This document shows positions 1 through 5,939 of a stretch of 7,805 nt of DNA, in pieces. Each line of letters begins with the position of its first letter. Position 1 is the first letter of the stretch. Origin of the DNA: Planctomycetota bacterium. Its GTDB lineage: Bacteria > Planctomycetota > Phycisphaerae > Phycisphaerales > Phycisphaeraceae. The stretch is taken from assembly GCA_029267795.1 (NCBI GenBank), contig JAJUHR010000077.1, positions 1 through 7,805 on the forward strand, read 5' to 3'. The translations under genes and the position numbers were made by a program. The notes beneath the pieces were generated by a model that had not been told where the DNA came from, searched no databases, and was given only the letters and a program-made list of their open reading frames with translations.

Positions 1-21
1 GGGGCCGGGGAGGAGTCCACG

Positions 22-138
22 ATGGCGCTCGGGCGAGCGTATACGAGGGAGATACCGGACTGGCCTTTTTCTAAGCTAGCTTCAGATGAGGCTAGGGTTA
101 AGTCCTGTCCAAGGGGAGTCGATCCAACCGATAAGTAA
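22..138 (+). CDS. Doubtful 38-residue small ORF
   Basis: An ATG at 22 follows a strong purine tract (GGGGAGGAG, 7-15) with a 6-nt spacer, and the frame runs to TAA at 136-138. The peptide has no recognisable domain, signal peptide or membrane segment. Against it, third codon positions in the second half are often A or T, unlike the strongly GC-ending codons of the real genes here, and the ORF overlaps a stem-loop at 57-105. The same frame is open to the left edge, so it could also be the tail of a longer gene. It could be a leader peptide, a gene end or chance. I do not recognise it. Confidence 0.18.
   Translation: MALGRAYTREIPDWPFSKLASDEARVKSCPRGVDPTDK
57..105 (+). other. Imperfect stem-loop, possible structured RNA
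   Basis: Sixteen pairs can form in 49 nt. GGACT (57-61) pairs with AGTCC (101-105), TAA (72-74) with TTA (98-100), and CTAGCTTC (76-83) with GAGGCTAG (88-95, one T-G pair), closing an AGAT tetraloop. A 10-nt bulge (62-71) and a small internal loop interrupt it. It is not followed by a T-run on either strand, so it is not a simple intrinsic terminator. It could be part of a cis-regulatory leader or a small RNA. I do not recognise a known riboswitch class. Confidence 0.35.
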
Positions 139-166
139 CCTATTGATAGGACCGATAACCGAATAA
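127..166 (+). repeat. Short direct repeats ACCGATAA
   Basis: ACCGATAA occurs at 127-134 and again at 151-158, followed at once by a near copy ACCGAATAA at 158-166. Offsets are 24 and 7 bp. They could be regulator half-sites in front of the FeeM-like gene, but copies are few and short and no regulator is encoded in the window. The second and third copies also contribute to a possible hairpin at 152-178. Confidence 0.35.
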
Positions 167-179
167 CTCGGTATCCGGC

Positions 180-198
180 CCTGCACCCAGCATGCAGG
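180..198. promoter_or_regulatory. Inverted repeat resembling a lux box
   Basis: CCTGCA (180-185) and TGCAGG (193-198) form perfect 6-bp arms around a 7-nt centre, a 19-bp dyad about 140 bp upstream of the FeeM-like start. Classical lux boxes have arms of the type CTGYA and TRCAG around about 6 nt, so the arms match but the centre is one base longer. As RNA it would form a 6-bp hairpin with a 7-nt loop. No LuxR-type gene is present in the window, so an operator role is only a suggestion. Confidence 0.3.
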
Positions 199-273
199 AC
201 TATGGAGAAAAACGAAGGGCTCGTGCTGTTTCCGGTATTTTCACGGCGTCCGCACACATAGAAAGAAGCAGCC

Positions 274-313
274 GGGGGATTCCGGGGATCTCGGGGAATT
301 CCGATTCCGGGGG
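274..313 (+). other. Four-run G tract (possible G-quadruplex)
   Basis: G-runs lie at 274-278, 284-287, 293-296 and 309-313, separated by 5, 5 and 12 nt. They contain a 10-bp direct repeat, GATTCCGGGG, at 278-287 and 303-312. The tract is on the coding strand and ends 6 nt before a TTG and 27 nt before an ATG in the FeeM-like frame. It therefore sits where a 5' untranslated region would be and could fold as RNA or DNA G-quadruplex. The third loop is long, so stability is uncertain; the tract may simply be GC-rich low-complexity sequence. Confidence 0.35.
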
Positions 314-340
314 TCTGGATTGGTCCCGGCAGGCAAACAT

Positions 341-1102
341 ATGCCGGAGCGAACTCACGACAGCATCGTACTGGCTGGGTTGCCGGTCGCAGATCGGCAG
401 GGGGCGCCCGGTTTATCCTTTAGCGTTGCTCAGACCGCGGACGACGTGCTGGGCGCCTGGCAACTGGTCTATAACTCGTACCGCCGCCAGGGCCTCATCG
501 GGGTCAATGCGTTCCAATTGCACTCCTGCGTTCACGCCTTTACCGACCGGTCGGCCGTGGTGATCGGGCGTCTGGGCCCCGTGATTGTCACCACGCTGAC
601 CGCCATTCTGGACACCCCCTTGGGCCTGCCCTTGGACCGGGTGTACCCCACGGAGCTGGCCCACCTGCGTCAGCAGGGGCGGCGGCTGATGCAGATCGGG
701 CTGTTCGGCGATCGTCGCAAGCACCTGGCACGCACCGCCGAGGCCCTCGTCGAATTGATGCGGTTCGTCTACGCCTACGCCCAGCTCTGCCAAGCGACCG
801 ACGTCCTGATCGCGGTCAACCCCCGCCACGTGCAGTTCTATGGCGGGGCGTTTGGCTGCACACAGCAGGGGCTTGGCGGGATCGATCCCTCCTTGAACCA
901 CCACCCCGCAGCGCTGCTACGGTGCGACATCGCTGCGGTGTCGGCTTTGAAGCAGCGGCCGCCGGCGCTCGCGTTCGCCGCCGACCATCCGGTCGACCCG
1001 GGCGGGTTCGCCGCGAGGTTCCCGTTTACCCCCGAGGCCATGCGGGGCTCCCGCCTCGAGGCATTCCTGGAGCACCTGCGTTCGCCCAGCCCGGCCGGCT
1101 GA
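341..1102 (+). CDS. FeeM-type N-acyl amino acid synthase (GNAT-fold acyltransferase)
   Basis: This protein looks like the N-acyl amino acid synthase FeeM family, relatives of LuxI autoinducer synthases with a GNAT-like fold. Characterised members transfer a fatty acyl group from ACP to an amino acid amine. Counting from a TTG at 320 (260 aa), family-like segments are the helical start DDVLGAWQLVYNSY (41-54), TLTAILDTPLGLPLDRVYP (92-110), ELAHLRQQGRRL (112-123) and a GNAT-like C-terminal strand VNPRHVQFY (166-174). The last ~55 residues (from ~205) are an extra tail with no recognised motif. Residue 125 (LMQIG) is Gln where relatives usually have Glu. I prefer the ATG at 341 (253 aa) because an AGG lies 7 nt upstream; the TTG at 320 is the alternative. 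No signal peptide or membrane segment is evident, so it is probably cytosolic. It is the only plus-strand gene here and converges on the phosphorylase gene. The acyl donor and acceptor cannot be told from sequence. Confidence 0.82.
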   Translation: MPERTHDSIVLAGLPVADRQGAPGLSFSVAQTADDVLGAWQLVYNSYRRQGLIGVNAFQLHSCVHAFTDRSAVVIGRLGPVIVTTLTAILDTPLGLPLDRVYPTELAHLRQQGRRLMQIGLFGDRRKHLARTAEALVELMRFVYAYAQLCQATDVLIAVNPRHVQFYGGAFGCTQQGLGGIDPSLNHHPAALLRCDIAAVSALKQRPPALAFAADHPVDPGGFAARFPFTPEAMRGSRLEAFLEHLRSPSPAG

Positions 1103-1104
1103 CT

Positions 1105-3741
1105 TTACTGAGTAACCTGGATCTCCAGCTCCCCCCGGTCGAACAGCCCGTAGGGCACCCACAGCTTCTCGATATTCATCATCGCGTCGCGCGTCCCCTG
1201 TTGAGGCGCCCCGTTGACCAGGAACGTGCGGCGAGACCGGCCCTGGTCCTCGAACCGCAGGTGCACGTCGCACCCGCGCACCCGGATGTTGAAATCGAAC
1301 GACTTGAACGGCACCCACGCCGCCGGTTGTACCCACAGGCCCTTGAGGTTGGGCTCGAACCCGAACACGTAGCGGATCAGCAGCTTCAGCACCACGTTGG
1401 AGCTGCCCGTCTGCCAATCGTTCATGTTCTGCCCGTCGATGAACTTCTCCGGGTTGTAGCCGTAGGAGTTCGGCATCACGAAAGGGGAGTGCGACAGGTT
1501 CTCGTGGATCTCGGTGAAGGGCAGGATTTTGGCCAGCTGCTCCCAGGCCAGGCGCGGCTCGCCCATGCGGAATAGCGCCGCGATTGCGAACGCCGTGGCG
1601 TGCACGTACGTGGCGCCGTTCTCCGCGGTGCCGGGCGGGAGCTTGCGGATTCGGCCGACCTCAACCACGTCCTCGGCGAAGCACGGCTCGAAGGTCTTGT
1701 AGCCGTACTTGCTGTCGAGCCGGTTCAGCGCCGCCAGGATCACCGGCTTGATCGACGGGTCGCGGTCGAGCATGCCCGAAAGAACCCAGAACGCGTTCGT
1801 GGTCAGCCCGTCGCGGGCCTTGCCGTCGGGGTCATGGAAACTGCCGACCAGGTAGGACCGCCGGTCGCCCCAGCCGTGCAGCAAGCGCCGCTCGCCCTTG
1901 TCGTTGACGACGATGGCAAAGTCGCGCAAGGCCTTTTCCAGGTCGGTGGCGGCCCGGCGATAGAGCGCAATCGCCTTGGCATACCGGGTGGCGTCGACCG
2001 CTTCAAGCAGCTCGACCATCTCGTGGCAATTCTGGTACACCTGCAACGTGGCCATCACGCTCACGCCGGTGCCGTAGGCCTTGCCCGGGTCCCTGCTGAC
2101 GCCCAGGCCGTCCAACGCGTCGTTCCAGTCACCGAACAGCGCCCGCACGCACCCGGTGTATTCGTGGTCGCGATTGGCCAGCAGGTAGTCCGCGATCTTC
2201 AGCAGGTGGTCCAGCACGCTGTCGCGAAGCTCTGCGGTGCGGACGCGCTTGGCGGATTCGTCGACGATCTCGTGGTACCCGCAGACCTCCTCCAGGAACT
2301 CCCAGTCCCCGGTGACCCGCAGGTACGTCGCCACCGTCGAGATCACCCACACCCCCTGGTCGATGAACGGACGCAAGTCCACCCGCCCCGGCTCGCCACC
2401 CTCGAAGGGCAGCGAGTACTGCCGGAAGCACCGGCCGTCGGGCGCGGTGAAGCTCAAGGCCTCCAGCATCTTCGCGCGGGTGGGCACCGGCTCCCAGAAC
2501 GCCAGCGCCTCCAACGCCTGGAACACGTCCCGGATGCCGATCAGCGAGTTCACCGACAGCTGCACGTACCCCTTCAACAGGGCGCAGAATTCGACCTGAC
2601 GCTTCAGGTGCTCCAGGAAGCCGTTGAACACCAACGGCTCAAGCCGCGGGTCGGCCGACGGCCCCACCGAAACCGCCAAGCCCTTGTGCCGCGACCGATC
2701 GTCCTCCTCCAGCGCGGCCAGTTCGGCGTCCAGCATCCCCGGCTGCAGCGGTTCGGCCGCCAAGCGGCGGGCGGCGGACTCGTCGTCGCGGAGGTAGGTC
2801 AGCACGATATCCAGCCGGGCGGACGCGCCCCCACCCAGTGTCAGGTGCAGCAGGTCGCCAGCGATCGCGGTTTCCACGAACGTGCACACCGCCTGCGGCC
2901 GTCCGAACGTCCCCTGCAGCAGCGCCCGCGCCGTGTGCAGGCTGCTCTGCTGACCCCCGACGTATCGGTGCCGCGAGGCCGTCTCCTCGTGCCGAACCAG
3001 CGAAGACCCCGGCGACAGCGACAGGTACCGGCGGATCACCCCCAAGTGGCTGACCGCACGGGTCCGGTCGATGTCCTCGTTCACCCGCACCAGGAAACTC
3101 GCCAAGCTCCCCGGCCCGGGCGTTGGCGGCAGGATGCTCACCTGCCGGAACCAGCGATCCTCCTCGCTCTCGAAGATCTGATTGCGCAGGTACGGATTCA
3201 AAAACGAAGACAGGAAAAATTCGCGCGACCGGTCCGACAGGTTCGAGGCCAGCAGGGAGAAGCACAGTTCCTTGCCCTCCGTCACCGCCGCACGCACCGC
3301 GAACCGCAGGCGCTCCCATTCGGTGAAAAAATACGCCGCGCTGCTCGTCAGGACCGTGTACCGCACGGCATCGGCGTCGCAGGGGTTGACGACCTTCGGC
3401 ACCGCCAACAGCGGCAGAGGCTCAAACCGGTCGGACCCGTTGGGGAACCCCGCAAAAAACGCGACCTGGGGCTCACGCCCCTCGTTGGCACGCAGGAGGT
3501 AGGAGAACAACCCCTCATTGGCGTGCATGTAGCCCGAGGCGTACACCCAGAAGTTGAACCCCCGGTGTCCGTAGGGATATCGGCTGTCCCCGTTGTCGCG
3601 GGTCAGGGCCAGGATGTTGTGATCGTCCAAGAAAAAAGCCCGGCCGGGCATCCCCCTGCGGGCACGTTGTGAGGCCGGGGACTTCAGCAGAACGCCGGCC
3701 TCTTCAGCGAACGCTTCGACTTTCGCTTCGAAGGATTCCAC
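1105..3741 (-). CDS. GH94-clan glycoside phosphorylase (cellobiose/chitobiose phosphorylase-like)
   Basis: The 878-residue protein carries the GH94-type architecture: an N-terminal beta-sandwich region (to ~330), an (alpha/alpha)6 barrel (~370-800) and a small C-terminal beta domain. Such enzymes split beta-linked di- or oligosaccharides with phosphate, giving a sugar-1-phosphate. GDWND (537-541) contains the putative general acid, D541. TAENGATYVHATAF (705-718) and DWQTGSS (775-781) match the substrate and phosphate-binding loops. There is no glycosyltransferase or membrane domain as in cyclic beta-1,2-glucan synthases, and no signal peptide, so it is probably cytosolic. RDVFQA (404-409) replaces the common RDxxQD, which suggests a divergent subgroup; GH149 or GH161, related families, are possible. 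The GTG at 3741 is chosen because no ATG precedes the conserved region except at residue 31. Only a weak GGA lies 8 nt upstream. The sugar cannot be assigned. The gene is separate from the operon to its right by 461 bp and converges with the FeeM-like gene. Confidence 0.9.
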   Translation of the reverse strand: MESFEAKVEAFAEEAGVLLKSPASQRARRGMPGRAFFLDDHNILALTRDNGDSRYPYGHRGFNFWVYASGYMHANEGLFSYLLRANEGREPQVAFFAGFPNGSDRFEPLPLLAVPKVVNPCDADAVRYTVLTSSAAYFFTEWERLRFAVRAAVTEGKELCFSLLASNLSDRSREFFLSSFLNPYLRNQIFESEEDRWFRQVSILPPTPGPGSLASFLVRVNEDIDRTRAVSHLGVIRRYLSLSPGSSLVRHEETASRHRYVGGQQSSLHTARALLQGTFGRPQAVCTFVETAIAGDLLHLTLGGGASARLDIVLTYLRDDESAARRLAAEPLQPGMLDAELAALEEDDRSRHKGLAVSVGPSADPRLEPLVFNGFLEHLKRQVEFCALLKGYVQLSVNSLIGIRDVFQALEALAFWEPVPTRAKMLEALSFTAPDGRCFRQYSLPFEGGEPGRVDLRPFIDQGVWVISTVATYLRVTGDWEFLEEVCGYHEIVDESAKRVRTAELRDSVLDHLLKIADYLLANRDHEYTGCVRALFGDWNDALDGLGVSRDPGKAYGTGVSVMATLQVYQNCHEMVELLEAVDATRYAKAIALYRRAATDLEKALRDFAIVVNDKGERRLLHGWGDRRSYLVGSFHDPDGKARDGLTTNAFWVLSGMLDRDPSIKPVILAALNRLDSKYGYKTFEPCFAEDVVEVGRIRKLPPGTAENGATYVHATAFAIAALFRMGEPRLAWEQLAKILPFTEIHENLSHSPFVMPNSYGYNPEKFIDGQNMNDWQTGSSNVVLKLLIRYVFGFEPNLKGLWVQPAAWVPFKSFDFNIRVRGCDVHLRFEDQGRSRRTFLVNGAPQQGTRDAMMNIEKLWVPYGLFDRGELEIQVTQ

Positions 3742-4202
3742 GTCGAAAATCCAAAGGGGCGACAGGGACCAATCGTGTGGGCCGGCTTGGCCTCGCCGAC
3801 CGCCCTTAAGCAGAAGACGTTACCGCCCGACGTCCGCACGCTCACGAGGGCGAACAAGCCAAAAACCAGCAACTCGACAAGACAGAGTTACGCCTTACCC
3901 CGCGTCAGTCCCTAGTGTCGGCCATGCGAGGATAAAGATTAACCTTCGCTGCATGCCAAGCCGCGGCAACGTACCCGTGGGCACGCACTTACCAGGCCGG
4001 CTGAGCGTCGATTCCATGAGCGGTGGTTTGTGGGTTCGGCGACCGCGTCTTTGCGATTCGGCGTGGTTCGACCGGGGCTGATGAACTGAACTCGGCGACG
4101 ACGGCTGCTCGACTCAAGCCTTTTAGCCGATGCCGAACGCGACGAACCTGACCTAAGCCGCGCCACCCCAGCCCCACGCCCTGGCCATCGGTCTTTTACC
4201 GT
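3742..4202. other. 461-bp intergenic gap
   Basis: No supported gene. Short open frames on the minus strand (for example 3939-4166 and 3989-4177) encode arginine- and serine-rich peptides without domains and look like GC-rich noise. The frame of the phosphorylase stays open about 85 bp upstream of its GTG but has no standard start there and meets a stop. Just past the stop of the condensing enzyme there is only a 4-bp stem (4189-4201) without a T-run, so I see no convincing intrinsic terminator. The most AT-rich part, about 3926-3950, is where a promoter for the phosphorylase would most plausibly lie. Confidence 0.5.
3931..3959 (-). promoter_or_regulatory. Weak sigma-70-like promoter candidate for the phosphorylase gene
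   Basis: Read on the minus strand, TTGGCA (3954-3959, five of six to TTGACA) is followed after 17 nt by TTTATC (3931-3936, only three of six to TATAAT). An alternative -10, TATCCT (3929-3934), fits better but leaves a 19-nt spacer. It would give a leader of roughly 180 nt. The match is poor and rests mainly on position and local AT content. Confidence 0.18.
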
Positions 4203-5624
4203 TTATCGCTTCTTGAATCGGTGCTTGTACTGTTCCCACAGCTCCGGCAAGAGCTCCTTCGTCTTGGCCTCGAGCTCCTGGTCGCTGATCGAAGTCAACC
4301 GCTTGTTCACCTCGTATTGATCCATCACCCACCGGCAGAGTTTGGCGAGCTTGATCTTGTTGATCCGCTCCTCGCCGTGCAGGTCGAAGAACTCGTTCAC
4401 CCACACCGCCACGCCGTCGGCGCCGCTCTTGTCGGTGATCGCCACGCGGGGCGACCTGCCGAGGAGCTTCGTGGTGTCGAAGATGTTGTAGATGCGCTCG
4501 TCCGACCGCAGGCCGCCAGCGTGGATGCCCGCGCTGGTGGTGTTGAACGACTTGCCGACGAAAGGGTAGTTCTCGGCGATCGGCAGCCCGATCGACCGCA
4601 TGTAATCCGCCAGCTCCGTGATCACCGGCGTGTTGATCCCGCACAGGTCGCCCTTGAGCGCGATGTACTCGAAGATCGCGCCCTCCAGCGGCGGGTTGCC
4701 GGTGCGCTCGCCGAAGCCGAACAGCGTCGCGTTGACCGAGTCGCACCCGTACAGCCACGCGGTGGCGCCGTTGACGTGCACCTTGTGGAAATCGTTGTGG
4801 CCGTGCCATTCGAGGCGCGAACCGGGGACCCCGCACTCCCGGTTGAGCTTGTAGATCAGCTTCGGGATGCTCCGCGGCAGCTCCACGCCCGGGTAGCTGA
4901 TGCCGAACCCCATCGTGTCGCACAGGCGGATCTTGACCTTCTGCCCCTCAGGCACGTCGCGGCACATCTCCATCAGCCGATCGACGAAGGGCAGCACGAA
5001 CCCCTCGATGTCCGCGCGGGTCAGGTCCTCCAGATGGCACCGTGGCCGCACGCCCGCCTCCAACGCCGCGTCCACCACCTCGCAGTAGCTGTCCATGCAC
5101 TCCTTGCGGCTCTTGAACTTCAGCTTGTTGAAGATGTGATAGTCCGAGCAGCTGGTGAGCATGCCGCTCTCTTTCAGCCCCGCCTCCTTCACCAGGCGGA
5201 AGTCGCCCTTGACCGCCCGGATCCACCCCGTGCACTCGGGGTACTTGTGGCCCAGCGACCGGCAGCGGTCCAGCGTGTCGCGGTCGTTCTTGGTGTACAG
5301 GAAGAACTCGGTCTGACGGACCACCCCCTTCGGGCCGCCCAGCTTCGCCAGCAGGTCGTAGATGTGAACCATCTGATCGATCGTGTAAGGCGGGCGCGCC
5401 TGCTGGCCGTCGCGGAACGTCGTGTCGGTGATGAAGATATCGCGGGTCTTCACCGACTTGGGATCGAACTCCACCGGCTTACCGTCGACGTATTCGACGA
5501 TCGGCCCGTCGAACTTGATCAGCGGCGGCAGGCTGTAGTCGAACGTCTCTTCGAGGAGGTTGGGGGTCGTCGTGTCCTTCAGCGGATGCGTCTTCAGAGG
5601 CGACTTGGTGCTTGTGCTGATCAT
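4203..5624 (-). CDS. DRE-TIM metallolyase, isopropylmalate/citramalate/Re-citrate synthase-like
   Basis: A 473-residue enzyme of the HMGL-like (DRE-TIM) superfamily, whose Claisen-condensing members join acetyl-CoA to a 2-oxo acid. Counting from the ATG at 5624, the TIM barrel starts near residue 60 with DTTFRDGQQ (67-75; metal Asp 72, Arg 71). CHLED (196-200), the metal-binding HGHND (274-278), GFGERTGN (303-310) and AGIHAGG (365-371) follow. GxGERTGN is typical of the condensing branch. The C-terminal ~65 residues do not look like the leucine-sensing LeuA dimer domain, so feedback control as in LeuA is unlikely. This clade is often labelled 2-isopropylmalate synthase or, wrongly, histone-lysine methyltransferase; Re-citrate synthase is a possible function. 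A GTG at 5645 would add 7 residues but lies upstream of the AGGAAG that fits the ATG. It is last in a likely operon, 30 bp after the ACP gene. The substrate is unknown. Confidence 0.88.
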   Translation of the reverse strand: MISTSTKSPLKTHPLKDTTTPNLLEETFDYSLPPLIKFDGPIVEYVDGKPVEFDPKSVKTRDIFITDTTFRDGQQARPPYTIDQMVHIYDLLAKLGGPKGVVRQTEFFLYTKNDRDTLDRCRSLGHKYPECTGWIRAVKGDFRLVKEAGLKESGMLTSCSDYHIFNKLKFKSRKECMDSYCEVVDAALEAGVRPRCHLEDLTRADIEGFVLPFVDRLMEMCRDVPEGQKVKIRLCDTMGFGISYPGVELPRSIPKLIYKLNRECGVPGSRLEWHGHNDFHKVHVNGATAWLYGCDSVNATLFGFGERTGNPPLEGAIFEYIALKGDLCGINTPVITELADYMRSIGLPIAENYPFVGKSFNTTSAGIHAGGLRSDERIYNIFDTTKLLGRSPRVAITDKSGADGVAVWVNEFFDLHGEERINKIKLAKLCRWVMDQYEVNKRLTSISDQELEAKTKELLPELWEQYKHRFKKR

Positions 5625-5633
5625 GGTCAAATG

Positions 5634-5639
5634 CTTCCT
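5634..5639 (-). promoter_or_regulatory. Ribosome binding site of the DRE-TIM gene
   Basis: AGGAAG on the minus strand lies 9 nt before the ATG at 5624. A GTG at 5645 in the same frame lies upstream of this site, so the site favours the ATG. Confidence 0.5.
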
Positions 5640-5654
5640 TTCCACCCTCTCGGT

Positions 5655-5909
5655 TTAGACCTTCACGCCCTGTTCCTTGCAGACCTTCGTGATGAAGTCG
5701 ATCGCTCCGCCAACGGTCTCGACCGACAGGGCCGCGTCCTCGTCCATCTCGATGCCGAACTCCTCCTCGAAGCTGGCCACCAGCTCGATCGACTGGACGC
5801 TCTCGGCACCCAAGTCCATCGCGAAGTGCTGCTCGGGCTTGATGTCCTTCGGGTCAACCTTCAGGACCCGTGCCGTGACCTTTTTCACGCGATCCGCAAC
5901 CGATTCCAT
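5655..5909 (-). CDS. Acyl carrier protein with variant ESV motif
   Basis: An 84-residue acidic protein with the full acyl carrier protein fold length (E. coli AcpP is about 78). It carries acyl groups as thioesters on a 4'-phosphopantetheine arm. The attachment serine is S37 in DLGAESVQSIEL (32-43). AcpP-type carriers usually have DSL here; this one has ESV. Helix III and the acidic run EEEFGIEMDED downstream are well conserved. The ATG at 5909 is preferred because AGGAG sits 9 nt upstream; a GTG at 5915 would leave only 3 nt. The gene is 30 bp after the GlmU-like gene and 30 bp before the DRE-TIM gene, so it is very probably cotranscribed with both. No fatty acid synthesis gene (fabD, fabG, fabF) adjoins it, which suggests a dedicated carrier, although a housekeeping role cannot be excluded. 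Confidence 0.94.
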   Translation of the reverse strand: MESVADRVKKVTARVLKVDPKDIKPEQHFAMDLGAESVQSIELVASFEEEFGIEMDEDAALSVETVGGAIDFITKVCKEQGVKV

Positions 5910-5918
5910 GAACACAAT

Positions 5919-5923
5919 CTCCT
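5919..5923 (-). promoter_or_regulatory. Ribosome binding site of the ACP gene
   Basis: AGGAG on the minus strand is 9 nt from the ATG at 5909 and only 3 nt from the alternative GTG at 5915, so it decides for the ATG. Confidence 0.55.
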
Positions 5924-5939
5924 GTTGGTGCGATGTGAG

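Larger units (their letters stand above)
1..340. other. Intergenic or leader region upstream of the FeeM-like gene
   Basis: No convincing gene lies here. The region is less GC-rich at about 60-170 than the coding sequence around it and is unusually full of short inverted repeats: a 5-bp stem at 26-39, a multi-part stem-loop at 57-105, a 5-bp stem at 158-172 extendable with bulges to 152-178, and a 6-bp stem at 180-198. Longer-range complementarity also exists: 51-57 with 169-175 (7 bp), and 2-8 with 175-181 (7 bp, GC only). These pairings are partly mutually exclusive. No sigma-70 promoter with good -35 and -10 boxes was found. The end of an upstream gene, if there is one, cannot be identified. 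Confidence 0.5.

Noticed and set aside
90..108. Resemblance of GCTAGGGTTAAGTCC to the 16S rRNA segment around GGGTTAAGTCCCG
   Set aside because: Only about ten bases agree and the flanking sequence does not match rRNA, so it is chance.
192..563. Plus-strand open frame of 123 codons at the left
   Set aside because: It overlaps the FeeM-like gene in another frame, and its peptide shows no family resemblance, whereas the 341-1102 frame has clear family motifs.
1117..1128. CTGGA-TC-TCCAG palindrome just after the convergent stops, as a bidirectional terminator
   Set aside because: A 2-nt loop is too tight, the stem is only 5 bp, and there is no T-run on either side.
1600..3672. Very long plus-strand open frame (690 codons) opposite the phosphorylase gene
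   Set aside because: It is antisense to a well-supported GH94-clan gene, has a His/Arg/Gln/Pro-rich composition typical of GC-rich shadow frames, and shows no domain.
3939..4177. Two short minus-strand ORFs in the 461-bp gap
   Set aside because: Their Arg/Ser-rich peptides have no motif, and they have no clear ribosome site.
4189..4201. Small stem CGGT-ACCG after the DRE-TIM stop, as a terminator
   Set aside because: Only four pairs and no following T-run on the minus strand.
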